Source: Candidatus Methanophagales archaeon
GTDB lineage: Archaea > Halobacteriota > Syntropharchaeia > Alkanophagales > Methanospirareceae
Direction of reading: 5' to 3'
NCBI GenBank assembly: GCA_024699715.1
Contig: JANPRD010000003.1
Coordinates: forward strand, 1-64,000
DNA: 64,000 bases
The position numbers were made by a program, and so were the translations under genes. The notes under the pieces were generated by a model. That model was given only the letters and a program-made list of their open reading frames with translations, did no database searches and was not told the DNA's origin. Shown piece by piece: positions 8,036 to 18,014 of the stretch (the first letter of the stretch is position 1; every line of letters begins with the position of its first letter).

Positions 8036-9133
8036 TCATTCTCTCTTCCAACGCTCCACAACGCTCAAAATGCGGTCAAAGAACATTTTCTCTGTGTCCT
8101 CAGGACCAGGATTCGCCTCTGGGTGATATTGCACGCAATAAATTCCGAGATATTCGTTCTCGAAGCCCTCAACTGTCCCGTCATTTGCGTTGAACTGCGT
8201 GATTTCAACGATTCCTTCGGCGGAGTTCTCATCAACAGCGAAGCCATGATTCTGTGAAGTTATGAAAACTTTTCCCCTTTTGACATCTTTAACGGGTTGA
8301 TTAGCGCCACGATGCCCGAATTTCATCTTGAAAGTTTCGCATCCCAGCGCTAAAGCGACGATTTGATGCCCAAGACATATACCAAATATGGGAACTGAGC
8401 CTGAGAATGCCTTCACAATCTCTATTGCTCGTTTCGCCTGCTTCGGGTCTCCGGGTCCGTTTGAGATGAGCAACGCCTCAGGCTCGCAACTCTTCACCTC
8501 AGAAACGGAAGAGTGAGCGGGAAAGACAAAAATGTCAAGATTTCGGCGACGCAGCGCATCCAATATGCCCCTTTTCACACCGCAGTCAATCACCGCAATC
8601 CTTGCGTTGCGACCTTTGATTCTGTAAGGCTTCTCGCATGTCACCCTACGAACTAAATCCAACGATGAAATGTCAGGCTGATTTCTTGCGAGATGCAAAG
8701 CTCGCTGCTCCGCCTCACGTTCCTCCGCTTGCTCACCTACGAGCAAACACGCCTTCATCGTCCCATATTCTCGTGTCTTCCGTGTGAGCATCCTCGTGTC
8801 TATCTCGCAAATCGCAGGAATCCCTTCTGAACGCAGAAATTCCTCAATACTCCGCTTGCTTTTGTAGTGTGAAGGCTCTTCACATCTCTCCCTCACAACA
8901 AAACCCTCAACTTTTATCCCTTCTGACTGGAATCTCTCCCCGCTCACACCGTAATTTCCAATAAGTGGATATGTTAGCATCAGAATTTGACCCTTGTAAG
9001 AGGGGTCTGTGAGCATTTCCTCGTATCCCGTGAATGCTGTTGCGAACACAAGCTCTCCTAATGCGACGCCAGAAGCGCCGAAGCCCTCACCACGCACAAC
9101 CGTCCCGTCCTCAAGTGCAAGAATCGCCTTCAT
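8036..9133 (-). CDS. carA: Carbamoyl-phosphate synthase small subunit, copy 2
   Basis: This is an intact 365-residue duplicate with the Cys253 nucleophile and the YHPE motif unchanged. Differences from copy 1 include Asp to Glu at position 97, His to Arg near 139 and Glu to Lys near 214, all outside the catalytic motifs. Two CarA copies against a single, frameshifted CarB (45063-48352) would unbalance the heterodimer if both are real and expressed. Confidence 0.93.
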   Translation of the reverse strand: MKAILALEDGTVVRGEGFGASGVALGELVFATAFTGYEEMLTDPSYKGQILMLTYPLIGNYGVSGERFQSEGIKVEGFVVRERCEEPSHYKSKRSIEEFLRSEGIPAICEIDTRMLTRKTREYGTMKACLLVGEQAEEREAEQRALHLARNQPDISSLDLVRRVTCEKPYRIKGRNARIAVIDCGVKRGILDALRRRNLDIFVFPAHSSVSEVKSCEPEALLISNGPGDPKQAKRAIEIVKAFSGSVPIFGICLGHQIVALALGCETFKMKFGHRGANQPVKDVKRGKVFITSQNHGFAVDENSAEGIVEITQFNANDGTVEGFENEYLGIYCVQYHPEANPGPEDTEKMFFDRILSVVERWKRE

Positions 9134-9177
9134 TCTTCACTCACTCTTTCCACTCTCTCCCTGCTTATCTCCCCTCT

Positions 9178-9896
9178 TTACCCATCGCTTTGACCTCTTT
9201 TCTCTCCCCTTTCCCACACTTTTTCCCGCTCTCCTTCTGCTCTATCCGCTCTATTTTCGCCCTTCTCGTCTCATTTTCATCGTTAAAATCTTGAATATGT
9301 GCTTGCAAATCTCTCCTCTTACCTTGAAATCCGCACAAGTGCATGTCATTCGTTCCGCATTCACTATGTATTTACCTTTCACTCGGTATAAATTTTCGCC
9401 CACTTGCTCAACTTCCATCTCCTCCTTCTCCGCTCTTTCAAGTCTCGCCCTTTTCGCTTCCTCTGATTTCGCCTCCTCAAGAATAGCCTCGTAGTATGCC
9501 TCTCTGCTCAGTGCATCCGCCTCCGCATTCTCCTCTCTCGGAATCCACTCAAAATTTGCAGCGAGAGATGTTGCGATTTCAGAGGCACGCTTGTGAAGCT
9601 CTCGCAGATTTTCGCTCCTCACTCGCCACACGCCTCGCATCTGATTTATTACAAGCAGTGAATCTCCGTAGCACCTCACTTCTTCTGTATTGGGAAAATG
9701 CTCCTTCACGATACTCTAAAGCACGCAAAAGAGCAATATATTCGCATACATTGTTCGTTATTCCAGCGCCTTTCCCTATGAAACCCTTCCCTCTCTTCAC
9801 CACTTCACCGTCAACTTTCACAACAAATCCGTAAGTTCCATATCCACCAGGATTCTTAGGCTCTGTCAGACCGTCAAAATATACTGATATTTTCAT
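9178..9896 (-). pseudogene. RNase H-SWIM gene, second copy, frameshifted
   Basis: The protein of 3823-4539 is split here. The first 62 or so residues run in one frame from 9896; a one-base insertion near 9710 (CACGATACT against CACATACT in copy 1) breaks it, and the rest continues in another frame to about 9251. A further indel near 9263 changes the C-terminal tail. RNase H residues and the SWIM cysteines are all still encoded. Loss is recent, or the indels are consensus errors. Confidence 0.8.
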
Positions 9897-9983
9897 GTTC
9901 CCTCTCCCTCTTTTCTTGAGGTCTTGAGGTCTCCGTTCCTTCTACTATCCCTCCTCATCTCTCACACGCCATCTCCCTCCCTT

Positions 9984-10244
9984 TCACAAGAAGAATCCCA
10001 GTATTTTGAAAAACATAAGTCTACATTTTTCGAGATATCTCCCCATTTCCTTTCTTATTTCGTCGGGCAATCCCTCCTGTTTTGACAAAAATAATATCTC
10101 TATGCCCACTATTCTTTCATTTTTATCATATTTAACGATAATTCCATCCTCTATTTCTCTTGAAAATCCATCATCAGGCGGTTCATCAAACCAAATATCC
10201 AGCGTGTCCATCCCCTCATCGTAATATACCCTCATCTTCGCCAC
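9984..10244 (-). CDS. DUF2283 small protein, copy 2
   Basis: This 86-residue duplicate of 4627-4887 shows no residue change that I can see. It overlaps the toxin-like gene upstream by 13 bases as in copy 1, so the pair is kept complete in both repeat units. Confidence 0.7.
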   Translation of the reverse strand: MAKMRVYYDEGMDTLDIWFDEPPDDGFSREIEDGIIVKYDKNERIVGIEILFLSKQEGLPDEIRKEMGRYLEKCRLMFFKILGFFL

Positions 10245-10576
10245 ACGACCTCACCTCTCTTCACTCTATCTGTTTTGTAAGATGTGATTATATATCCCTT
10301 TCCGTTCAGATGTTTCGCAACAACACATATAAAATATCTTGCAAAGCGTTTGTAATACAAATGAACTGAGGGCTCAATGCGCTCTTTTACAACTATTTCT
10401 GGATTTTGTAGCGTATTCTTTGCCTTCTCCACAGCTTCTTCTACATCACTAAAGGATTCCGGATGCTTTATTTCCACAACATACCTCCAATATCTTTCTG
10501 TGGTTCTCACCCTTACACATATAATTGAATGAACTTCAAAAAGAATATCCCTATCACCGCTTGCCCTTTTCTCCAT
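10232..10576 (-). CDS. PBECR/RelE-like toxin candidate, copy 2
   Basis: This 114-residue duplicate of 4875-5219 differs in one short stretch (KHLNGKGY instead of KHLDEKGY). The motif block TSYKTDRVKRGEVVW is unchanged. That both toxin/DUF2283 pairs remain open while two neighbouring duplicate genes are broken is what one would expect if losing the pair carried a cost, but four small genes are a weak test. Confidence 0.6.
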   Translation of the reverse strand: MEKRASGDRDILFEVHSIICVRVRTTERYWRYVVEIKHPESFSDVEEAVEKAKNTLQNPEIVVKERIEPSVHLYYKRFARYFICVVAKHLNGKGYIITSYKTDRVKRGEVVWRR

Positions 10577-10724
10577 ATTCTCCTCATGCTCCTCTCTCTA
10601 TCCTCTTCCTCTCCTATCCTCTCAAAAAATATGCGAGGCAGCGCTCCGCAAATAAATGCTTCTCTATATTCGGTCTAAATAGTCTCATTTCCCCTCATCG
10701 ATTTATTTTTATACTTTTATATTC

Positions 10725-10884
10725 GCTGCTTGCAAGAACAAGGGGATACGCAAGGGTAGGCGGGCGGGTAGTTAAGCTTAAATATTCTTGGAAGTTAGAA
10801 AGTTTCTGTGAACAGCCCGAACTTCCGAGTCCTGTGAAAAGTCATGATGGAACGGGAGAAGCCCTTTGCGTGAGCGAGAGGTAG
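10725..10884 (+). mobile_element. Possible IS200/IS605-type right-end remnant next to the duplication
   Basis: Starting exactly where the duplication stops, the sequence contains a TATA-like box (GCTTAAATATTC near 10777) and ends in AGAAGCCCTTTGCGTGAGCG followed by AGAGGTAGTTAC. A GAAGCCC, hairpin, GGTAGTT order is typical of the 3' end of IS605-family tnpB elements and their omega RNA. The hairpin here is imperfect (CCTTTGC/GCGAGAGG). No transposase remains. The call rests on pattern memory only, with low confidence. Confidence 0.3.
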
Positions 10885-11595
10885 TTACTCAGAAATGAGC
10901 ATTCTTAACTTCCGCACCAAATCTTCCTTCACGGTGCTTTCCCTGTCTCCGCCGCAGACGAGACCTCTCACACCTAAGATGTCTGCACCTGAGCGCTTCA
11001 CCTTCGGGATGTCCTCAAATTTCAAAGAGCCTGCCACCGCAGCTTTCAATCCGAGTTCATGCGCAGCGCTCACGAAATCTCGCATGCCCTCTTCGCCCAA
11101 GAAGTGGAAGGAAGAGAGACCGTCTTTCACTGCGGTGTCTACCATCGCAACATCTATTTCAACAGCGGATGCGATTTCATCAATAAGAAAAGGGGAGACC
11201 GAGCCTGCTCGCTCAAAATCTGCGAAAAATGCGGCGACAACTTTCTTCGTGCCATCGTATTCTTTCACAGCCTTTGAGAATGCTTTCAGCAGTTCAATCG
11301 CCTCTTCACTCGTTTTCACAAGAAGCCCAACTTTCACATAATCCGCACCTGCGAAAGCAGCACCGAGAGCAGCAAGCGATGCCGTCCCGGGCTTGAAAAC
11401 GAAGTCGCCAATCGCAGCACTCAATTCCACAGATGCACGCTCTCGCTGAATGAGCTCACGCACCGCCCTCAAAACCCAAGGAAAATTCGCACCAAGCGAG
11501 CCCTCGCTCGGATTCTTCACATCCACGATGTCTGCACCGCCACGAATTACCGCAATCGCCTCTTCAACATCTCGGGGACTCACCAACAATTTCAT
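10885..11595 (-). CDS. mfnB: (5-formylfuran-3-yl)methyl phosphate synthase
   Basis: The protein has 236 residues. The N-terminus MKLLVSPRDVEEA, then VDVKNPSEGSLGANFP with Lys27, and DYVKVGL with Lys88, match MfnB (formerly DUF556), a TIM-barrel aldolase-like enzyme. It condenses two glyceraldehyde-3-phosphates into the furan precursor of methanofuran, the C1 carrier of the first step of methanogenesis (or the last step of its reversal). Both Schiff-base/catalytic lysines are present. Its start overlaps the rpiA end by 4 bases, so the two are probably co-transcribed, a sensible pairing with triose/pentose phosphate metabolism. Confidence 0.92.
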   Translation of the reverse strand: MKLLVSPRDVEEAIAVIRGGADIVDVKNPSEGSLGANFPWVLRAVRELIQRERASVELSAAIGDFVFKPGTASLAALGAAFAGADYVKVGLLVKTSEEAIELLKAFSKAVKEYDGTKKVVAAFFADFERAGSVSPFLIDEIASAVEIDVAMVDTAVKDGLSSFHFLGEEGMRDFVSAAHELGLKAAVAGSLKFEDIPKVKRSGADILGVRGLVCGGDRESTVKEDLVRKLRMLISE

Positions 11596-12327
11596 TTTTC
11601 CCTCTCCCCTTTTCCGCCTCCTTTAACGGGCAAAACCTCTCCTCTCTTTTCCTTCCTCCGCACAACTACGCCGTTTTCGGTGCCTATATGGACTTCTGTT
11701 GCATTCGTGAATATGCCATGCTCAACGACGCCTGCGAATGAAGAAAGCAGAACGCTCAAGTCCTCCGGTCGCTCAATTATTCCAAAATCCGCATCTAACA
11801 CGAAATTCCCGTTCTCAGTGACGAAAATGCCCCTCTCCGTCATTCTCAACGAAGGAACACCGCCCGCATTCCTCACTTGACGCTCAACGACACGCACCGC
11901 AAAAGGCAAAACCTCTAAAGGCACCGCCCTGCTCAAATTCTCATGCACTTTCTCCTCCTCAACACATATTACTACCCTGCGAGCAGCAAAAGAAACGACC
12001 TTTCTCACGCGTGTGAGAACCCCAACCACCCTTTATTAGATTCAAATTCGCATCAACTTCATCCGCTCCATCTATATAAATGTCTATGGAAGGATATTCA
12101 GTGAGCGAAACAACTGGAATATTATTCTCTATCGCCTTAATTTCCGTTCTGAATGATGTTGGAACGCCGAAAACTCGCATTCGCTCTGCTTTTATCCGCT
12201 CCCCCAACTTCTTTATTGCGTATTCTGCGGTTGAACCCGTCCCCAAGCCGACGACCATTCCATCTTGAACAAGCGAGACTGCGGATGCGGCTGCAATTTC
12301 CTTCTTCCGCTCTCTGTCCCTGTCCAT
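11592..12327 (-). CDS. rpiA: Ribose-5-phosphate isomerase A, frameshifted
   Basis: RpiA motifs are GLGTGSTAEYAIKKLGER, then IDIYIDGADEVD and LIKGGWGSHTREK in the first frame (from 12327). The protein continues as KVVSFAARRVVICVEEEK in a second frame to 11592. The break is an extra G in GAGAAAGGTCG near 12000; removing it restores TREKVVSFAA. The enzyme interconverts ribose-5- and ribulose-5-phosphate, the main archaeal supply of ribose with the RuMP route. It is located upstream of mfnB on the same strand. Because rpiA is close to essential, I suspect a consensus error, but cannot exclude a mutation. Confidence 0.88.
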
Positions 12328-12607
12328 GCCACTGCCACTGCCTGCTGCTTCTCGCCACCACCACGCTCACGCCCCCCTCTGCTTCTCTTCACCACCCTAT
12401 TTTTAAAACTGCCTCTTTTTGTTCCACGCCTTTCCACGCCCACGCCTACGCACACGCAGACACGAGAAAAGTAGAATGGCAGACTACGGCGAAAGAACTC
12501 TGAAAATACAGAAAGAAGCGTGTCAGTAAGAGACAGGAATGGATGCTTGAGATGGCAGGTAAAGCGGAGCAGAAAGAATAACAACGAGAGAAAGCAAAGA
12601 AGAACCG

Positions 12608-14140
12608 ATGGAAGAGAAGAGGGGAACAAGGGAGACAACGCCACCACGCAACAACGCAACCTTCGCATCTGCAACGGCTTGGACGGAGAAATACCGACCG
12701 AGGACGCTGCGAGAAGTCGTAGGGAATCCGAAGGCTGTGCATGAGTTGCGAGCATTTGCGGATGCTTTTGAAGCGAAAAAAGTCAAAGCGGTCATCCTTT
12801 ATGGGCCGCCTGGCTGCGGCAAAACTTCCGCTGCGCTCGCTCTCGCCGCAGAGAAGGGTTGGGATGTCGTTGAGTTAAATGCGTCTGACAAACGAAGTGC
12901 GGAAGCGCTGAAACGCATCGCCGGTCATGCGAGTGAAAGCGAGACATTCACGAAGCAACGAAGACTAATTATTCTTGACGAGGCGGACAACATTCACGGC
13001 AGTGAAGACAGAGGCGGTGCGAAGGCACTCTACGAAATTTTGAAGAGGAGCGAGCAGCCGATTATTTTAATTGCTAACGAACTGCATAAGATTAATAAGC
13101 GATTGAGAGAGCAGTGCAAGATTATTCCTTTCCGAAGGTTGAGCGAGAATGCGATTTTCAATGTGCTTCGCAGGATTTCCGCCGCTGAACGCTTGAATAT
13201 TGATGAAAACACGCTGCGAGACAATCGCAAGAAATGCGAAAGGCGACCTCAGATCCGCAATAAACGACCTTCAAGCAACCGCATACTCCGCTTCTCTCGC
13301 AGTAGCGACACGGGATACCGCAGAGACAATCTTCAGCGTTTTGGACAAAATATTTCGTGGAAGCGACGCAGAGACCGCCTTCTCTTCGCTTTTGAACCTT
13401 GACATGACGCCTGAAGAGATTGAGCGGTGGATTTACGAGAATGCTCACGATGATTTCTCGCTGAAATGCCTGTGCCTCGCAGATATATTCCTGCGAAGAA
13501 CGCAAGACACAGGGAACTTCCGCCTCTGGAAGTATGCAACGAGCATGCTCGCATGCATCGCACAGCACGAGAAAGAGAAGCGACGCAACTTCGTCAGGGG
13601 AAACGAATACCGCAGAGAATTCCGCAGATACAACATGCCTTTCCGTAGCAGCGAGACGAGCGAAAGCGAAGCGAAGGAAATCGTGAGGAAGATTTGCGAT
13701 GTGGTGAAAGTTCCGCAGAGGTATGCCCGTGAACTTCTGCCTCTGCTGAAAATTGCTTTCTGTGAAGAGAAGCGTGCGGCTGAAATCGCTTGTGCGTTGA
13801 ATTTGAGTGAGGCGGAGATTGCTTTCCTACTACGCAACAGCGAGGGGAGCGAGAAGGAGTTGGCAGAGAAGGCGAGAAGCATTCTGAAAGAAGCGGTGAG
13901 AATTCGCAGCGTGGCAGCGTGGAAAGGCGAAACAAAAACACAACCGAAAGAGGAAGCAGAGGCTTTCATGGAAAAAACGAGAGAAGAGCAAATGCAAGAG
14001 AAGAGCAAATGCGAGAAGGAGAAGTAGGGGCAGGTGTAAGGGCTGAAACGGCGGAAGAGACAGGAACAACGGAAGAAGAGAAAAAAGAAGAGGGAAGGAC
14101 GGAGGAAAAGAAGCAGAAAACACTGTCAGATTTCTTTTGA
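12608..14140 (+). CDS. rfcL: Replication factor C large subunit, two frameshifts
   Basis: The clamp-loader ATPase begins WTEKYRPRTLREVVGNP, has the P-loop GPPGCGKTS and Walker B LIILDEAD. Near 13218 an extra C (ACGCTGCGAGACA) shifts the frame, and the protein continues ETIARNAKGDLRSAINDLQA in the next frame. That frame stops at 14027 in an acidic/basic tail, but a third frame continues to 14140 and ends QKTLSDFF, a textbook PIP box (QxxLxxFF) for binding the PCNA clamp. The two breaks and the regained PIP box argue that the intact gene spans the whole interval. The small subunit is not in the window. Confidence 0.9.
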
Positions 14141-14180
14141 TTTTTCATACTGCTTTTTGTGTTCGTTAGGGAGTTTTGAT

Positions 14181-14594
14181 TCAGTGTTTCGCCTCTTTTT
14201 CTATTATTTTATCAATTTGCATGAGCGGATACATCATGTCTTCCTTGTAATTAAGGCGGGCATGCACTTCTATGTTGCCACAAACAACACTTATTCGCAC
14301 TTTTAGCATGTCTCCTTGCAGTTCGCAATACCCGAAACCGTTCTCTCTCTCCCTCTCTCGCAATTTCTCACGGTCTATTTTCACGCTCACACCCTTCACA
14401 AACGGTTGAAGGCGCACACTCCGCTCAATCATTCGCTCAAGGGCATCTGCCGTTTCCGAGTTAAGAGGCGTCCCGATGAACTGGTGGTAGAGGGCGCCGA
14501 GTTTTATGCCCACTTCAAATACCGCTCTGTCTCTTTCCGTTATTTCCTCAATTCCCTCACGAATTCTTTCATCCTTCTTCACGCTCTGCATCAT
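14181..14594 (-). CDS. mptD: Archaeal dihydroneopterin aldolase (MptD-like)
   Basis: The protein has 137 residues. The stretch RAVFEVGIKLGALYHQFIGT, then PLNSETADALERMIE, and the C-terminal VCGNIEVHARLNYKEDMMYP resemble the DUF381/MptD family. It is known to split 7,8-dihydroneopterin to 6-hydroxymethyl-7,8-dihydropterin and glycolaldehyde in tetrahydromethanopterin synthesis. It fits the methanofuran gene nearby. It converges with rfcL, with 40 bases between the stops. Family assignment is from recalled motifs. Confidence 0.75.
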   Translation of the reverse strand: MMQSVKKDERIREGIEEITERDRAVFEVGIKLGALYHQFIGTPLNSETADALERMIERSVRLQPFVKGVSVKIDREKLRERERENGFGYCELQGDMLKVRISVVCGNIEVHARLNYKEDMMYPLMQIDKIIEKEAKH

Positions 14595-14626
14595 CGCCCC
14601 TCAAAACGAATTCAGAGGCGATTTTC

Positions 14627-16178
14627 TTAACCTCTTCCATTTTCTTCAGTGTTCGCCCAGCGCTCGTCGCACTCAACGAAAAATTTCGCATCCCTGTTCA
14701 AACGCATCAGACGCAAAACATGCTCCAACGCAACTTCTTTCGCATGCTCGTCAATTTCATTCGGAATTTCTGACTGCCCGACAGGGTAAGTCTCAGCGAG
14801 CTCAATGGGAAACGCCCCGAAAGGCGGCTTCACCACAAGGACATGCTCGTAGCCTTCCTGCTCCATCCTTCTCGCCGCTTCGCCCTCGTTCAAAGGAAAA
14901 GTCGTGAGAAGCACCTTACCTCGCAACTTGAAACGCTCAAGCATTCTCGCAAAACGCCTCACCTCTGGACGAAACGCACATGTCTCGCTCAAGTAAAAGA
15001 AGGGGTGCTTCGTCACAGGGTCAAGACGCTCAATGAAATCCACATATTTCGTGAGGCGACGCAACGCATCCATTAGCGAAGGATGCGACCTCGCCCTACG
15101 CTCGCAGAGCTCCCAAAGCGTCCCTTCAACGATGCTCTGCTTTACGACTCGCATCTCCTCAAAAGCCGCATATAAATTGTGAGCTGCAAGAAGCTCAACG
15201 CTTTCCCTCACCTCTTTGGCGGAATGAGAGACGCAAACAGGGCAAGAACAAGGCAAATAATTCAAATCTTCTGCGTAAAGAGTGCCTTCACTCGTCAAGT
15301 ATCGCTTGTCTTTCGCATATATTGCGTATGCTGCGGAGTCAAAAAGGTCGCAACCGAGAGCAACAGCAAACGAGAAGAACATCGGATGACCCGCTCCGAA
15401 GAGATGAACGGGCGCATTTAAGGGCAAATTCATTTTCGCCGTCGCAATAATATCCATAATTCTGCCGAATTCGTAGAGTTCAAGCAGAGGAACGACGCCT
15501 CCTATTGCGTAAATGTCAAACTGCATCTCTCGCAAGACGCTTCGCACTCTCCTCTCTCAAGTCCAAATATGTTGAGCCTTGAACGACACCCGCAAGTAGC
15601 GCCGACGCCTCCCCCTTCGCTCCTCCTTCCCTGCTGCCTCTCCCGCCACTCTCGCTTCCTCCTACTTCTCCACCGCTCTCGCAACCTCCTTCCGCTGCTG
15701 CCGCCGCAGACGCAGAAAAAATCCTCTTCGCCTCTTCCATTCGCTCCAAAGTCGCCTCCAAATCTTTCAACGCTTTCCGCCTGCTCACGAAAGGAGGCGT
15801 GGGAATGTCCAACGGCGTAATAATGTCAGAGCCAACACGCATCTGAAAGTCAATAATATCCGAATTGCTTATTTCCAAGTCCCCATACTCGTAAAGTTGG
15901 TAGGAGCCTGAGTCTGTCATGAGGGGTTTATCCCATTTTAAGAGCGAATGAACACCTCTTTTTAATGCTTCTTCACGCAATTCTTCCTTTTTGTATATGA
16001 TGTATGCGTTAGTGATGAGTATTTCTGCACCCATCTTCGCCATTTCTCTCGGCTCTATGACCAAAAGATTCGGATTTATGACGGGCATTATCGTCGGCGT
16101 CTCCACAGTTCCGTGAGGCGTGTGCAGCCTCCCGATTCTCGCTGCGAGGTCTTTGTGCAGGATTTCAAACGACGCCAT
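14627..16178 (-). CDS. tgtA: Archaeosine tRNA-guanine transglycosylase, frameshifted and with a low-complexity insert
   Basis: The first frame (16178-15516) holds the TGT barrel: HGTVETPTIMPV, LMTDSGSYQLYEYGD with the catalytic Asp, and VVQGSTYLDLREES. The frame breaks near 15540 and continues FDIYAIGGVVPLLELYEF in the next, with the zinc site CSCPVC and SLMDALRRL. TgtA exchanges guanine-15 of tRNA for preQ0. Two oddities: residues about 155-193 are an Ala/Gly/Ser/Glu-rich insert absent from normal TGTs, and the protein stops without a recognisable PUA domain, so that part may be a separate gene, as in species with a split TgtA/ArcS. Confidence 0.88.
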
Positions 16179-16284
16179 GAACAGATAATTGAATGCGGAT
16201 TAAAATATGTTGAACGCTGGGAGAGCATCTGACAGGAATAACTGTCGTTTAGCATATTTGATAATAATTTTTGGAAATAGGAAA

Positions 16285-16325
16285 GATTTAAAGGTATATT
16301 TTTCTCATTTTCGTGTGGAGGTGAT
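16285..16325 (+). promoter_or_regulatory. TATA-like box and Shine-Dalgarno of the NosD-like gene
   Basis: GATTTAAAGG at 16285-16294 is a TATA-like box. GGAGGTGAT at 16317-16325 lies six bases before the ATG at 16332 and fixes that start. Confidence 0.5.
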
Positions 16326-16331
16326 GGACAA

Positions 16332-17905
16332 ATGAGGAAGATGCTGATTTTATGTATGCTCACAGCTGCATATCTCACACTCTTCGGCGTCACATCTGCC
16401 GCAGTGATATATGTGCCTGACGACTATCCTACGATTCAACAGGCGGTAAATAGCGCAACACCAGGCGACGAAATCATCGTTAGGGACGGAATTTACACCG
16501 AAAATGTGGTCGTAACAAAAAGTAATTTAGTGATTCGCTCTGAAAATGGCTCGTCAAAATGCACTGTTTTTGCGAGGAATCCGAGCAAGCATGTGATTCT
16601 TGTGCGTGCAAACCGTGTCGTGATTGAGGGATTCACGATAACAGGTGCGTGGAATTGCTCTCCTGTGTGCGCGGGGATTCTTCTGAAGAATGCGAGAGGG
16701 TGCAAAATTTCGTCAAACTTCGTTGTGAGGAACTGCGGAGGGATTGACCTCTTCTACTCAAACAATAATCTTCATCGTCAATAACACCGTTATGATGAAT
16801 AATCAGAGCGGAATATACCTTGAACGCTCTAATAACAACCTAATAACGATGAATAAAGTGCATTCTAATGGAATAAATGCGATAGAATACCCTTCAAATG
16901 TCGGGGATGGCATTGAATTACTTGAATCCTGTCGCAATAGAATCGTGAATAATACAGTTTCAAACAGTTCGCATGGCGGAATCGTTCTGAAATCTCACTC
17001 AAATTTCAACCACATCGCCAAAAACACCGCTTTCGGAAACATGATGGACGGCATCGCTCTCACATCTGGAGGCTCTCCTTGGCTCGCATTCAACGAACAT
17101 AATCTAATTATTGGCAATAATCTGTTTGAGAACAACTGGAATGGGATATATTTAGAGAATTAGCAGCAACAGTAACCGCATAATCAGGAATATTGCTACG
17201 AGAAATAATGAATCAGGCATCCTCATTAGGACATCAAACAACAATCTCGTCATCAAAAACATCGCAGATAAGAATTACGATGGCATCTCCGTGTGCAATG
17301 CGAGCAGAAACAGATTTGTAAATAACAGTGCTTGTGCAAATGCGTGGCAAGGCATATTTATGAGCGACGCAAGGGATAATTTCATCGGTGCGAACAAGGT
17401 TAGTGAGAATGTATATGGGATTGTGCTGCAAGAATCAGGCAGAAACAGGGTAATAGACAACGATGTTTATTCAAATAATGAAGTGGGAATCTGGCTAATT
17501 AACTCAACAATGACAAAAGTTATCGAAAATACAGTTTCAAACAACGGAGGAGAGGGCATAAAAATGAGTGATTCTCGTAGAAATATGATTGTTCGCAACA
17601 CCGCAGAACTCAACGGATACGGCATCTCCGCCTCTCACGCCTACGACAACATAATATTCCTGAATAATTTCATAAATAACAGCATTAACGCATTTTCCAG
17701 CGCATCTACAAACACATGGAACTCCACATTCCCCATAACTTTCACATACAACGGCAGCACTTGCACAGATTATATGGGCAATTATTGGAGCGATTACACC
17801 GGAACTGCGAATCCTTACGGCATCGGCACCACTCCATACATCATCAGCGCGGGAAATGCAGACTACCACCCACTAATTGAGCGCTGGCAGGTGTATTTCC
17901 CGTAG
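16332..17905 (+). pseudogene. Secreted NosD-like parallel beta-helix protein, frameshifted
   Basis: A signal peptide (MRKMLILCMLTAAYLTLFG, cleavage near Ala24) is followed by IYVPDDYPTIQQAVNSATPG, the hallmark of archaeal NosD/PbH1 surface proteins, then Asn-rich right-handed beta-helix turns (NNLITMNKV, NRIVNNTVSN and similar) and a C-terminal NYWSDYTG motif. Reading requires frame changes near 16780, 17160 and 17285. It is probably a cell-surface carbohydrate-binding or lyase-like protein; no catalytic residues can be named. Asn-rich repeats favour slippage, so this could be a real pseudogene or a consensus problem. Confidence 0.75.
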
Positions 17906-18014
17906 AGCAATCTAACTCTTATTTTTTCCCCTTTTTCTTTTTCCATTTTTTTTCTTTTTCCGCTTCCGCTTTTCCCGCAAGTTTTTATTTTGTAGTTGAG
18001 GTTCTTTCAACGAG

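Larger units (their letters stand above)
5368..10724. repeat. Tandem duplication, second copy
   Basis: This is the second copy of the 5.35 kb unit, 8 bases longer than the first because of scattered indels. It lacks the 5' end of the endonuclease gene, which shows that the ancestral order was upstream flank, unit, then the sequence now at 10725. It has scattered substitutions relative to copy 1 and several single-base indels that break the tlyA-like and RNase H genes. The radical SAM, 5S, carA, DUF2283 and toxin genes stay intact. Confidence 0.95.

Noticed and set aside
12137-12795. Several long open frames antisense to rpiA/rfcL
   Set aside because: They are rich in Ser/Leu/Arg/Cys, have no motifs, and are shadows of the real genes in GC-biased codons.
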